A program made the position numbers and the translations under genes. Of a stretch of 64,000 bases of DNA, positions 41,935 through 53,064 are shown in pieces. Under the pieces are notes generated by a model. The model saw nothing but the letters and a program-made list of their open reading frames with translations, ran no database searches and had not been told where the DNA came from. Location: positions 372,001-436,000 of the forward strand of contig NBIV01000002.1 of NCBI GenBank assembly GCA_003194525.1, in the 5' to 3' direction. This DNA comes from Gracilariopsis chorda. Its lineage: Eukaryota; Rhodophyta; Florideophyceae; Gracilariales; Gracilariaceae. Within the stretch, counting starts at the first letter, position 1. Every line of letters begins with the position of its first letter.

Positions 41935-43350
41935 TTAGAATGGAAGAGCGGCGCTGATGTCATTGTGTTCAAGATTCTCATTCATTCGCAAGGCCTCGAT
42001 GGTTACTCGACAATCCTTCTGCCTTTCCATGTATGTCTCTAGAAGAGCCGCGAGACGTTCGCGTGCCTCTTCTACTTGTCGTCGTGATTCATCCACTGTG
42101 TCACCTTCCTTAGTAGTGTCGATTGCAGACGCGTTTTCGAAGCGTGTGGTCGACAGCATTGCAGGCGTTGAGGATGTCTCTGGAACCTCCATCCACATAA
42201 TACAATGAAAATGAGCACATGAAAAACAAGAAACTCGCGCTGTGGTGTTGATGATCACCTTGACGGGCATATCGCTCTTTCCGTTTCCATCATTTCCCAG
42301 CTGACCGTACGTATTGTTTCCCCATGCAAACACCTCGTGATCGGCATTCATGACCATGGTAAAATTGTGTCCGCATTTGACGTCAACTACAAACTGATCA
42401 ACCAGAGCTTCAACCAGCTTCGGCCGCACCACATCACGAAAGTCTGCGTGACCGCATTGCCCATCCGACCCGCATCCCCATGTGTAAACTGCTCCTGTAT
42501 TTGTTACAGCGGCAGAGTGTCGATCGCCACTGGAGATGGCAATCACCTTCAAGCCTTGCAGACCTTCGATGAGTTTGGGTCTTAGTACGGTATCGCCCTT
42601 CTTTCCACATCCTAGCTGTCCGAATTCGTTGGAACCCCATCCGAATACGCGTCCATCCCTTGTTATAGCGAACGAGTGACGATCGCCGCAAGAAAGGAAA
42701 CAAACACTTTCATGAGATAGTTCCGGGATAGCCGTCGGGATGTCACGATCTTTGGTGTCTCCGAGACCGAGTTGACCATGTGCACCCCACCCCCAGGACC
42801 ACACCTCCCCGTCTTCCGTCAACACCAAATTGTTGTGGTACCCAGCCGTGATTGCTATCGCATTATGGCTAATGAGGCTTTCGACACATGTTGGCTGCGC
42901 ACGAATCTTCTCATCGCCGTGTCCTAAGCGCCCATTCTTTCCGCCTCCCCACGTGAACACCAAACCTGTTGTAGTTCGCGCAATGGTATGGTATCGGCCA
43001 CAATAGACTTCTGCGACGGGAAGAGAAGAGCTTGCTCCTTCTTTCGAAATTGCCGCTTCTGCTTTCTTGACGCTCGCGGGAGGTATGAGGATCACTTGGG
43101 TGGCATCGCACATGTCCACACGATCTCCCAAACCAAGCTGTCCATACTGACTGTAACCGAACACGAACAGGCGATTGTCAGCCAGAACAACTGCGGTGTG
43201 ACCACCTCCACAAGCAGCTTGCCGCACCGCAACGCCTTCGAACCCTGAAACCTTTTCTGGGACACGTGCGTCGGTGCCAACAAACGCCCGACCGAGGCGA
43301 TAGTTTTTGGCGCGGCCCCATGTCCATACTGTGCTTTCCGCGGCCGCCAT
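41935..43350 (-). CDS. RCC1-repeat (seven-bladed propeller) protein
   Basis: 471 residues, one exon. Seven RCC1 blades fill residues ~1-395, visible as repeats of the type VFTWGGGKNGRLGHGD, VWSWGWGAHGQLGLGD and VFAWGNNTYGQLGN. Such propellers act as Ran GEFs (RCC1), UV-B receptors (UVR8) or parts of HERC-type ligases. There is no clear RCC1 beta-wedge and no tryptophan cluster that I can verify as UVR8's, so the partner is not assigned. A C-terminal coiled coil (RRQVEEARERLAALLETYME) suggests oligomerisation. The ATG at 43350 shares one base with the stop of the upstream gene (TAATG). Confidence 0.88.
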   Translation of the reverse strand: MAAAESTVWTWGRAKNYRLGRAFVGTDARVPEKVSGFEGVAVRQAACGGGHTAVVLADNRLFVFGYSQYGQLGLGDRVDMCDATQVILIPPASVKKAEAAISKEGASSSLPVAEVYCGRYHTIARTTTGLVFTWGGGKNGRLGHGDEKIRAQPTCVESLISHNAIAITAGYHNNLVLTEDGEVWSWGWGAHGQLGLGDTKDRDIPTAIPELSHESVCFLSCGDRHSFAITRDGRVFGWGSNEFGQLGCGKKGDTVLRPKLIEGLQGLKVIAISSGDRHSAAVTNTGAVYTWGCGSDGQCGHADFRDVVRPKLVEALVDQFVVDVKCGHNFTMVMNADHEVFAWGNNTYGQLGNDGNGKSDMPVKVIINTTARVSCFSCAHFHCIMWMEVPETSSTPAMLSTTRFENASAIDTTKEGDTVDESRRQVEEARERLAALLETYMERQKDCRVTIEALRMNENLEHNDISAALPF

Positions 43351-44025
43351 TACACTAGACTTGTGTGGCGGAAGAGTTTGAGGTCAAATGCTTTGTAACC
43401 ATCTAACTTCGACAAGGTTTCGGAGAACTTATCGAACGCGCAGAGCTGTGTCAAGCTGTGCCCGTAGTCGAGACGGGTGTGAACGGTGATGTGGTTGGTA
43501 CCGTGGTACAAGCTCCCTGGAAGCCGGGGCGTCGTGAACTGTCAGGGATATGACAAAGGCGGACCGAGGCTCTGTGGATGCTGTGCTTGACTCGAGTCCT
43601 ACGCCTTTTCCTATTGGCTGTGCTCTAACAGAGCACCAAATTCCCGGAAAGCTTGCGCGAAATGACAGTCGGCTAGGCGCCGGCAAAAATCCGCGTATCG
43701 TTTTATTGGAAGTACACCTAGGGCTTGGATCTGTTCCATTCCAGCTCATGAACTCGAAGCCCGATGTGGCAACTTCTGACGGTTATGTGCGGCATGAAAG
43801 ACAGAGGTGTGCCGTTTCGGTACCTTTCGTACCTTGGTGCCATTGTGATTTAGGTCCAGACTCAGCAGCAACGTGGATACCGTCCGTGATCATTCTGAGG
43901 AGCCAAAGAGACTCTGGCCGTTCACCGCTCTCACTGTTACGTCTAATCTGCACGGTAATCACTGCGAGCAGCAAAAGGAAAGCCACGAATGGCAGATGAA
44001 ATCCAGGTGATAATGTTGGTCGCAT
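43350..44025 (-). CDS. Small signal-anchor protein, three exons (unknown)
   Basis: No family recognised. Proposed exons on the minus strand: 44025-43833, 43775-43603, 43538-43350, giving 184 residues. Intron 1 (57 nt) runs GTACGA...CCGTCAG, with a second possible donor 9 nt further on. Intron 2 (64 nt) runs GTAGGA...CTGACAG. Together they remove one stop and a frame change. A hydrophobic segment (LPFVAFLLLLAVITV, residues ~11-25) near the N-terminus suggests a type II membrane or secreted protein. The last exon reads well (LYHGTNHITVHTRLDYGHSL, ending LKLFRHTSLV). Its TAA overlaps the ATG of the RCC1-repeat gene by one base, so the two must either be separate overlapping transcripts or share one mRNA. 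Confidence 0.5.
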
Positions 44026-44309
44026 CTTTCCGCTTTGCTAGGAAGCATGTCGTATGAATCAGTTTTTTTAGCATATCAGGGTTTTAGGTATGATTACAAA
44101 GGCAGAGGGGTGCTACTAAGAAGTAGAGCTATTCAATGGATCGTTACGAATGCAGCCCGTGAACAACGCTTTGACACCCATGGCTATGTTGTACATGGCT
44201 ACAATTCTGAATATTCCAGATGCAAGCTACTAGCTGTTTCCGATATATCGTACAACAGGAGGCATATCACAATACACATACAACACTGAACGCTAACTTG
44301 CCACAGGCA

Positions 44310-45872
44310 CTAACAACAGCCAAAGACGCGCAAGAATCCGTCATCACCCGCAGTTACAATTACAAGTCCACTGGTCACTGATTTCGAAAAGGCAGATCTT
44401 GCGCTCAGAGCACGTTCCGGTACCATCTTCGGTGCAAACACCGCAGCTGTAACTTCGCCACTGTCCTGTGCCACAAAGCTTTCGTAAGAATTCCCTGCAT
44501 CTTTTCGTTTTTGCAAACTGGTTTCGTCCTCGTGCACGGGCTTCTTCATGGTTTGACCCACAGCTGGAGGGACTCTGTACAGTGAATAGTCCACCTCCCA
44601 AATGTACACCATTCTGGACTCCGACCCGCAAAGAACATAACGTCCTCCAGGTGCAAAGGACGCCTTGTGCCGAGATTCGCTGTTCAAATGGCCCACAAAC
44701 TTGGTGAGTACGGACTTGTCATCAAGTCTGTATAGTCGCAGCCGAGAGTCATTTGAAGATACGACAACCTTGTCACTCTTCCCATAGAATCGAAAGCCGC
44801 ATATCTTCTTTCCTTGCGCGTTTTTCGCTCTCCTGGAACGTACGTCCAGTTGTGTGGTATGCTTGAATTGCCATTCGCCCTGAATTTCATCAAACAGCCC
44901 GTAAAACTTGCAACGGCCGTGAGCTGTACCTACAAGTGCTGTGGTGCCGTCGGGAGTTATGGCACATGCTGTTATCAAGTCATCTGTCTCGGCTTTACTG
45001 AGGATCTTGCGCTCCTTGAGATGCCACATGGTTACGATACCGTTCGCCATTCCAGATATGCAGATCTGCTCGTCGGTTGGGTGGAAGGAAACGCACGTGA
45101 CGAAATCCTCATGTAAGAAACGGCGCAAGCAGGCTTTGGAATTGGGATGCCATAGTCGAATAGTCTTGTCCATACTCGCAGACAGCAAGAAATCATTCTT
45201 GCTCCAACTCAAGGCTGTTATATCAGATGTGTGACCCTTGAAGACAGCGGCCGGAGGGCCCTTTTTGATGTAGTTATAAGCAGAGTGTATGCGGGTTTGT
45301 GAGGGACCCGCAGTTGAAGGAGCGTCAATTGCGTTGAGCACAATGGTGCGGTTTTCTTGCAAGTAGCAGTCAATATCCCAGAGCTTGATTAAAGCATCCT
45401 GACCTGCTGATGCAAGATATGTGCCCAACTTGTTGAATTCGATGACTCGAATGGTGCCATGATGTGCAGCGACCCTTTGCCAGCGGTACAGATTTCCGAA
45501 ATGTCGTTCTCGATCGCGTTTCTTGTGGACGACCACTCGCACGTGATCAGTGGGCCGAAGCGTCTTGTATACGTTTTGCAGCTCATCTGAACGCGCGCGT
45601 TTCTGCACGGGGGGTCTTGGGCGACTTGAATTGGGTGGTACGGGCGGTCGTGCGGCGTTGACCACTGGCGCGGGTTGCGTTGTTACTTGTCTGACAGCTA
45701 CGGATGAAGGCGGATTGGAAGCGGGTATTGTGGGCTTCTCCACCCAATCTTGGTCGGTGACGTAGCTCTTCATGCCGGTGTCGAGGTCTTTGAGCATGAA
45801 ATGCTCCATGCGAGGCGGTTTTTGGGCGGTTGCATTGTGTACAGGGTTGGATGAGGACTTGGAGGTATCCAT
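44310..45872 (-). CDS. WDR44-like WD40-repeat protein
   Basis: 520 residues, one exon. WDR44 (Rabphilin-11) binds Rab11 and acts in endosome recycling and tubule traffic. A Pro-rich N-terminal region holds RPPVPPNSSRPRPPVQKR. WD repeats then run from ~135 to the end: HHGTIRVIEFNKLGTYLASA, then GQDALIKLWDI, KGHTSDITALSWSKNDFLLS, SMDKTIRLWH, and SSNDSRLRLYRL. The SWSKN-FLLSASMDKTIRLWH block and the HEDFVTCVSFHP block are characteristic of the WDR44 family. An acidic-basic insert lies before the last blade (KPVHEDETSLQKRKD). The Rab11-binding region of animals lies in the N-terminal part, which is not alignable by eye here. Confidence 0.88.
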   Translation of the reverse strand: MDTSKSSSNPVHNATAQKPPRMEHFMLKDLDTGMKSYVTDQDWVEKPTIPASNPPSSVAVRQVTTQPAPVVNAARPPVPPNSSRPRPPVQKRARSDELQNVYKTLRPTDHVRVVVHKKRDRERHFGNLYRWQRVAAHHGTIRVIEFNKLGTYLASAGQDALIKLWDIDCYLQENRTIVLNAIDAPSTAGPSQTRIHSAYNYIKKGPPAAVFKGHTSDITALSWSKNDFLLSASMDKTIRLWHPNSKACLRRFLHEDFVTCVSFHPTDEQICISGMANGIVTMWHLKERKILSKAETDDLITACAITPDGTTALVGTAHGRCKFYGLFDEIQGEWQFKHTTQLDVRSRRAKNAQGKKICGFRFYGKSDKVVVSSNDSRLRLYRLDDKSVLTKFVGHLNSESRHKASFAPGGRYVLCGSESRMVYIWEVDYSLYRVPPAVGQTMKKPVHEDETSLQKRKDAGNSYESFVAQDSGEVTAAVFAPKMVPERALSARSAFSKSVTSGLVIVTAGDDGFLRVFGCC

Positions 45873-46735
45873 GTTGATGAGTTAGATGAGTGGGAGGGAG
45901 AGTTAGGTGGGGGAGAGGGCGGACGGGTGGTGCAATTAGGGAGGCTGGCACCTGAAAGCTGGCATGGTAATGTGGCGCGAGTGGGGCGGCGTCAACGCAT
46001 TTCTCCCTCGTTCGAAGTTGGTAGCGCCAACCAGTTCCCGCTGTATCAGCGGAGTTTGGAAAGGATGCGTGTGCCCCGCCGTTGTGACCCGCAAACGGCA
46101 AAAAGGCATCGTTCACGTGAACGGCGCCTTCACATGCACGCCTTGTTTGGCAATGCCAAATTGGCAAGTCCGAAATTTTTGGATGCTGTCAGTACTGCTT
46201 CATTACAATTGGCAGAAAACAATTGCAATGGACGGGCATGGGCTGTTGCTTCTCCCGTGCGTCTGCGTTGTTGTTGTTGCGCCCCCCATATCCGGAGTTA
46301 GCAGCTCTGGTAGCAATTGCTACCTTCGTATTGGGAGCTCCCAATGACTTGTCATACCAACGGTGGGCATGTGTGGCATAGCCCTCAGTGGCCTTTTTGC
46401 CAAACTCGGGCGCTGCTTTGTTTCGCTTCTCTCACTCGCTGGATGCGAAAAAGTCGGCACAACCCGCGGATGCAAATCATCTTGCCCCTGTTCCCGTGAC
46501 GTAGAACGTTCTACATTCGGTAATTTTTGTCCGCCATCGAGGATCTCGCTACTATCACACTTCATCAGACAATCCCACGTCTCTAGTAGTGGGATATCGA
46601 AAGCTGGTGTTCGAAACATACAGGTTAGTGATAAGATGTAGTCATTTTTAATTAATCATGTTACTGAGTTAAAACAGTTCTCTATGTACATCGTTTTGCT
46701 CCGCGCACGTCCCTGTGCACGAAAGATAGCCACTG
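45873..46735. other. Intergenic, no gene seen
   Basis: 863 bp between the WDR44-like start and the end of the FAD-protein gene, both on the minus strand. A G-rich stretch just above 45873 is probably promoter and 5' UTR of the WDR44-like gene. Open frames on both strands overlap one another and carry no family signal. Confidence 0.5.
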
Positions 46736-49180
46736 TTACTTGTCCCGACTTTGCTTCAAATGCTCGGTGGCTATCTTCAGAGCTTCCGTGTATGCTGCAG
46801 CATCTTCAGATGGTGTCGTGTCAACAAACCGATTGAAGTACTCATCCATACTGGCCGCTTTGAATTTCGGAATGTTGCTCACCATCGCATAGTAAAATGA
46901 TGCCGCTTGCACTTCCTCCACACACCTGCTCTGTGCCATACTCGTCATGACCTCCAACCGGCCTATTCTACTCAGGCCGTCATCATAAAGCGAGCAGTAC
47001 AGTTCCCCGTTTTGTTTAGCCACCTGACGAATGCAAGTCAAGTACGCGTTGATCTCATGCGCTTCCTCAAAGTACTTTTCGAAGCGACCGACCTCCGTCG
47101 CATACTCCTCTTCAGTTGGTAGCAAGTCATCATATATTTCGTCCATAACCGACGGCGCGTCGAGCCCAGCAGCAGACAGATGTGTAAGCGCCATTCTTCT
47201 CATTGTCAGAGATGCCGCTCTTTCAACAGCTGATCCCCTGTTGTTCACATCCACTGCAAATGCTCCATACAACGTCTCCTCTCCGTTGGATGTTTTGCCG
47301 ATAACGCCCTTTCCCCCGAGACTGTGGTCTTCTATTTCAAGAGCCCGCCCCTGCATATCACTGAATCGTCTGAATTTACCAACTTTCCCACATTGCGCCA
47401 ACTTTTCGTCAAGTGGTTGAACTTGGCCACGGAGAGACTTCCTAGCAATATCCGAACATGAAGCAAATACCGGCGAGACGATGAACGCATCATATTCTTC
47501 ATCGTGAAGAACAAGCTTGTTCGCAGTGTTGCTCACATGAATCTCCGAGTATCTTGCTGGCACATGTCTAGCAATCCCAGCTTCCAATAGAACGTGCAGC
47601 ATGCTGTGTATTTCAGTCGGTGATGCGATAACCTGCGTCATGATCTTACTAAAGTTGTCAACAAGTGCCTTATTCGACTTGTGTGTGCAATATGAACGAG
47701 TGCTAATTGCTGCAACTTCAGCACGGTGGTACATCATTGAGTGCCGCTCTTTCCACGTTAGGGGGGCCATAGCGTTCATTTCTTCAATTAGCTTGTCGAG
47801 ATTCTCCTCCAGGCCAAAGCCGCTAATGCAGCTCAACGCGGCTTGACGCCATGCTCCACTTACAGTCTGTGTTGACTGAGCGAGGAAGTACTGTTTTGCC
47901 TGCATGTCGCCGTTCAGTTCAGCGAGCCCGGCCATACGTCTGCACTCCAGATGAAACTCTGTCTCCTGGAACTTTCTAGCCAAGAACTCCTTTGCTGAGC
48001 CTGAGTAGTCGTCGATGAGAACTTGTTCCGGCGTCTTGTCGGTAGCTCGGGCAACTGCAGCTTCTAGGATACTATACCAGGTCCGAAACACTTCTTGTCC
48101 ATGATCATGAAGGAAAAGTGCGTGCATGTGCTTGGTGTTTCCAAGCGCTTTACACTTCTGCCGCCACTCAGGAGTCGTAGTATGGCGTGGTGTGCAGGCC
48201 TTGCCGGTGGTTTTACTCACTAGAGTCAACGCCCCCTGGTACTTCCTTTTTGCTTCTTCTCTCACCCGATATCCGAGGAGACTTCGGTCATCCTCTTCAA
48301 AAAGATCCATAACGTTGGACAGAGCATTAATCTGGTCAAGACCTGAAAGGCTTAGGCCACCACTGATGATTTTTGCCCCTTGGAGGAGCTTACCCTTTCG
48401 ATCAAGGAGATTCCTTTTCTTGAGAAATGATGACAGGTCCTTTGCGTTCATGGACTGGCAAAAAGTGTGAGCTCTGACGTCTATGTCGTCAATTGGCCAA
48501 GAGAGGGTGGTTCCGGTGTTCAGGCGTACCAAATCTGTTTGAAAACGCGATAGATACTTGTCCTTGATGCCCCTCACCAAAACCTCAGTACAGGAGCCAC
48601 CATCAGTGAGTATTCTCTCCACCAGAGACGAGGAAAACACATCTATTTTGAAGAATGGAAGTCGCTCTTCGGCGAGCGAACGAATTTTGTCAAATGTTTC
48701 CAGTTCTTCTTCTCCTACACTGCGACGAAGTAGGAATGCACGATTGAATTCAAGTTCACCATTAGATGAACTTGACATTGGCCCAGCTGAATGTTGGAAC
48801 ATTACGGCACCACAAAGATTGTGTTTTCGAAGCTCAGCATAGTACTCATCAAGGTTTTCGTTGCCGAACTTCTTTGCATATCTTGTCTTGTAGCTTAGTA
48901 AACCCAGAAGCTGCTCGACGTCAGTACTGGATTTTGGCAGAGGTAATGGGAATACAATGTCATCTTCGGTCGGACTGTTCATTGTACCTGTATGGGCCTG
49001 TGAAAAAGCTTCTCCACCTCCGAGTGTGGATTTCTTTTCGACGATTGAGAGAGAGATGTTGTATCTTGCTCCAAGGTCGCTTAAAGCGTCAAAGTGTTCT
49101 TTATACAAGAGCTGAAAGACCATTTCAGAATTAGCTTGAATAATGCTGCGTGGGCCGCCGCCGACCAATAGTGCATGCAT
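46736..49180 (-). CDS. Large FAD/NAD(P)-binding protein (PF13454-like)
   Basis: 814 residues, one exon. The N-terminus MHALLVGGGPRSI is a dinucleotide-binding strand-loop-helix of GxGPRx type, and LGGGEAFSQAHTGTMNSP (residues ~52-70) matches the second conserved block of the FAD_NAD_binding_9 family, which is mainly bacterial. The remainder is helical and unlike any domain I know; SGGLSLSGLDQINAL and SDIARKSLRGQVQPLDE are ordered segments. No signal peptide or membrane span. The ATG at 49180 lies in a CCACCATG context, 106 bp below a TATA box. The substrate is unknown. The single-exon structure and bacterial-type fold are compatible with horizontal gain, but most neighbours are intronless too. 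Confidence 0.72.
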   Translation of the reverse strand: MHALLVGGGPRSIIQANSEMVFQLLYKEHFDALSDLGARYNISLSIVEKKSTLGGGEAFSQAHTGTMNSPTEDDIVFPLPLPKSSTDVEQLLGLLSYKTRYAKKFGNENLDEYYAELRKHNLCGAVMFQHSAGPMSSSSNGELEFNRAFLLRRSVGEEELETFDKIRSLAEERLPFFKIDVFSSSLVERILTDGGSCTEVLVRGIKDKYLSRFQTDLVRLNTGTTLSWPIDDIDVRAHTFCQSMNAKDLSSFLKKRNLLDRKGKLLQGAKIISGGLSLSGLDQINALSNVMDLFEEDDRSLLGYRVREEAKRKYQGALTLVSKTTGKACTPRHTTTPEWRQKCKALGNTKHMHALFLHDHGQEVFRTWYSILEAAVARATDKTPEQVLIDDYSGSAKEFLARKFQETEFHLECRRMAGLAELNGDMQAKQYFLAQSTQTVSGAWRQAALSCISGFGLEENLDKLIEEMNAMAPLTWKERHSMMYHRAEVAAISTRSYCTHKSNKALVDNFSKIMTQVIASPTEIHSMLHVLLEAGIARHVPARYSEIHVSNTANKLVLHDEEYDAFIVSPVFASCSDIARKSLRGQVQPLDEKLAQCGKVGKFRRFSDMQGRALEIEDHSLGGKGVIGKTSNGEETLYGAFAVDVNNRGSAVERAASLTMRRMALTHLSAAGLDAPSVMDEIYDDLLPTEEEYATEVGRFEKYFEEAHEINAYLTCIRQVAKQNGELYCSLYDDGLSRIGRLEVMTSMAQSRCVEEVQAASFYYAMVSNIPKFKAASMDEYFNRFVDTTPSEDAAAYTEALKIATEHLKQSRDK

Positions 49181-49285
49181 GGTGGTTTGATTTGATAGTT
49201 AGAGCGTTAGAAAGCAGTTCATGTAGTGGGAGAGAGGAAAGGAGACCTGTGACTGTGACAGATTGCAGCAGCTCAGGAATATCGT

Positions 49286-49293
49286 CTTATATA
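49286..49293 (-). promoter_or_regulatory. TATA box of the FAD-protein gene
   Basis: On the minus strand TATATAAG is preceded directly by CCAA and, about 15 bp further up, by CACGTG (a G-box/E-box). It lies 106-113 bp above the start codon. Confidence 0.5.
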
Positions 49294-50287
49294 TTGGACC
49301 TGAACACGTGTTGAAGATAACAATGTCATCACACTAGGTGCAAAGCGCAAGATGAGAAAGATTTCTGGTTAATGGTTAACGTTGGGCTGCATAGGACGCT
49401 AGTAATGACGAAGACGCTCATTAGATTTAACACGTACACTCTTCGGCATGGCAAGATGCGGTTGCTGATATAAAACACCGCTTTTGCCAAACCATGTGGT
49501 GGACTCCAAAAGGTACAGTTCATCGTTGCAATCTTCTACTCCTCAAAAATTCTCATGCCGCATCTTACGATGGTTGTACGTGATAAACTGTGTGTATAAT
49601 CAGTTTTGCGCAGGCAACAAGGTATTGGCATTGTTTGCTAAGCGCCAGGGATGTCAGGAATGCGATGGTTGTGCTCATGGCTAGAGTATGCCAAGATGGA
49701 CGATCACAGCATTGAATAGAGCTTCTTGTGGATAATTGGAACATTGATTCTACGAAGAAAAAATATCTGGGACAGGGTCAAGTGAGAGAGAGAAGAGCGA
49801 AGCTGTTGTACATATAGTTGCAAACAAAACTACTAAGAAACGGTGGTTACTACAGGAAAGTGTCCATTATCGCTCCAGGCATGATGGCTCGTCAGCACTT
49901 TCCTGCTACCATACTGGCTCTGCGACCACATGAACACGTGAGCTTTGAGCTGTTGGAACTTTGGATGAAGCATGAAAGAAGGCAGCGAAGTGTTAGCTCA
50001 ATGCAAAGCTGCGATTCGAGTGGAGAATGATCGTGAGGTGGTGAAATGGGAAAGGAACTGGATTAATATGCGATGCTCACCAACAGCAAACAACTACAGG
50101 TGTGCAGTGTGGACGCGGGACCCCGATTCAGGGAATGTAATTTCGCGTGACGTGTGGAGTGGCATGCATTGCAGCACTCCCTTGATGTGCCGAAACGAGA
50201 ATGCACAGTTGCTGGGGCTTCTGAGCGGGTACCAAAAAACCTTATCATACCTGTGGTACAGTACAGGGTCACGCCGCGGGACAGTTA
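49294..50287. other. Intergenic, no gene seen
   Basis: About 1 kb between the promoter of the FAD-protein gene and the pogo-like transposon. CCGCATCTT occurs in opposite orientations near 49455 and 49560. The plus-strand open frame reaching 50472 crosses into the transposon's terminal repeat, so it is not a gene. Confidence 0.5.
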
Positions 50288-50322
50288 GCCATCTACCCTT
50301 CCAGATCAGGGTAATTTGGAAC
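50288..50322 (+). repeat. Left terminal inverted repeat of the pogo-like transposon
   Basis: The 35-bp end contains CTTCCAGATCAGGGTAATTT. It matches the reverse complement of 53065-53099 with about five mismatches. TA lies immediately outside (50286-50287), as expected for a Tc1/mariner-class target site. Confidence 0.85.
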
Positions 50323-53064
50323 AAAGGGCAATTTGGAACGGGAACCAGGAGCCCTTTCCCAAATGGATCTCTTTCAAAGCTATCAGATTTAGGAAGGGTA
50401 GATACTGTTCAGATAGGCTCTGACATGTGCCCTCTTCACGTACGCTTCATTTATGTGATCTCCAACAAATGAACTTCATCTTCTCTTAGAACACCAAGCA
50501 ATACACCCTCCCAGTAGTTCTATCAATAACTGAAGTTCAAACCGATAATGGCGCCAAAACATCCGTGCCATCCCCTGCGCTCCATTCCTGTAGACACTTT
50601 GCATAACCATGTGATATCTCTGCCCTTATAACGCTCTTTTTAATGTCCCACGTAGCCAAACTATTCCCCAAAAACACGGAAACTCAATCAGTGCAAAACA
50701 ATCTTCTGAAATCAAAATACGCCGCAAACAGGAAAATAAAATGACAGAAAACAGCCAAATTGCCATCAACCTGGTACGAAACAAGAGATATATACGGCAT
50801 ATCGCTGCTTGCACTAGATTTTCATTCGAAACGGTACAAAGATTGAGCAAAGCAATCCAAAGAGCAAAAAAGGCCGGTAGTCAGTATTGCGATAGCATAC
50901 ATAACCCGTGCGTTGGACGTTAAGCGGTTCTCAACGAGCACGAGGAGCAGCTTATTGTAGAAAGATTCGCATTCGTCGCTTAGAGAGGTTTTAAGGCAAT
51001 CACTCAAACCTTGAAAACAATCGCATGCAAGATCGCAAAAGACGGACGAAAAAGATGCCCAAACAAATACCCATCCAATGACTGGGTACGTTCGTTTCGT
51101 GCAAGATACTGCTACATAACCCTGCAAAAAGCGGAGAACAAGGATGCCAAAAAAACAGCAGCAAAGCATTCGAAGCATGTAAGAAGCTTTGTTCGAGCCC
51201 TCAAAGAATGCGAAAAAGCAAATCTAGGAATACTTGAAGATGCAGACCGAATTTGTAACATGGATGAAATAACGGTGGCCGGACTGTATGGCAAGCACGT
51301 AAAAGCATTTATTACATTCTTCACACACTGTGGAGGGTACAAAATGTCGTTCACGAAACCTGGAAAGCACTGGATGGTCTGTGTAGTAGCGTGTGGCTCC
51401 GGAAAAAAAGCGTCCACGGTTTTTTATCTTTGCAGGCAAGAAGAACATGATGCGTTGGTACGAAGAATTGCCTCCGGAAAGTTTCAAAGATCCTACCAGA
51501 GCACTACACTGGCTAAAATTTGACGACTGGTTCCCTGAAACAGCTTCCGTTTGGGGTACGGAAAACGTCATGACAATGGAAACGATGGGGTACGTTATGA
51601 GTCATATTAACCTACACGCGAAGCAGAAGCCGAAACCAAACCATAAATTACTGCTGTTGCTTGATAGACACATGTTGCACAATGGGGTTGCGTTGTTAGG
51701 AAAGGCTAAAATCTTTGATATTGAATTGGTTCAAAGTCCATCAAATACCTCACACTTTTTGCAGGCTTGTGACAACTCCATCAATCACATTTTCCCAACG
51801 ACGATTCGGCAAACCCATGATTTTCTGAACACATTCTCGCTTCTAGACTTTTCTGATATAAGTATGGGAATGAAATTGGCCATTACAGGGTACAGGGGGT
51901 TGACTGGACTTGTATTACGCAGAGTATTTGTCGATATCGGGTTGTTTCCAATGAACTTCAGGTTTCTGGAGTGGGCACAAAAGAAAAATGACGACCAAAA
52001 AGCTATAAAGACGGCAAGGAGTGAGAGAATGGAGGTGCGTAGAACTTCTGTTCACTTCAGAGAAGCACAGGACATATTGGCAGAAAACATGCCACCTGAT
52101 CAAACTTGGAATTCTCTGACCACTTAATTGAAAGAGGCGAACAGAGCACAACACATAACTGAGGAGTGCACACCCACCAGAAAGACCTTATTGAAGTACA
52201 AGATCGAAGATCAATCTTCATTTGACCCATCGACTGGCGCTCCCGCGGCATATCTGATGCATAAGGATGTAATCATTGCCAGGATGAACAAAGTTAAATA
52301 GCAGAAGGATCTGACAGAGAAGAGACAACGAATGGCAATGGAACGTGCAGAAAAACGAAAAACAGTGGCAGTGGAACGAGAGAAGCGTCAAAAAGAAGCT
52401 GCCGCAAAGCGTGAACAGAAGAATAAAGATTCCCTGCTCAAGTAGCATACCAAGCGAGAACCGCTCCGGTCGAAATCCGGGTACTCTTCCGAGAAGGGTA
52501 GCAAAACAGGAGACAATTCCAGTGTCTTGTTGGTTGCGGGGTCAAAAGCGATGGAGAAAGGGTTTACGAGCTCTCATGATAATCAAGAAGAGAAGCATGC
52601 CAAAGAGGAAGATTGGACCCTTTCTGGAAAGACTTTCAGAAAAAGCATTGGACTCCTGAAGGAGGACATGAATGCGATAGCTGACGATGAACATGACAAG
52701 AAAAAAAAATGCCGCAGAAGCAGCGAGAGCGTTGTTCAAGATGACCAAAATTGATCCACATCTACTTGACTCGCACGGCATGGTCTTCGCCGACTCTGTT
52801 GGCAATCAAACGTGTCTTGACACCCCGGGATTTTCGTCATTTGTGTTGGTGGCTAGGAGAGAAGGTGATCCAAACTACCCTGGAACTCCGGATTACAAGG
52901 GCATAACGATCAAGAGCAAAAGAGTGACATAGCTCCCACAAGTTGACGGTTTGGCATCTGAGAGTCCGTGGGGTGATTTTAGGGAGCGTTTTGAACCTTC
53001 TCAGTAAAACTGCGATTAAAACGGGTGGCCATCAGTCGCGAGAGCGCGACCAATCATGAAAAGT

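Noticed and set aside
43550-43999. A 149-residue plus-strand open frame
   Set aside because: It lies antisense to the better-supported three-exon signal-anchor gene and shows no motif.
45583-46301. Open frames on both strands above the WDR44-like start
   Set aside because: They overlap each other and the WDR44-like 5' end and have no family signal; shadows of a GC-rich region.
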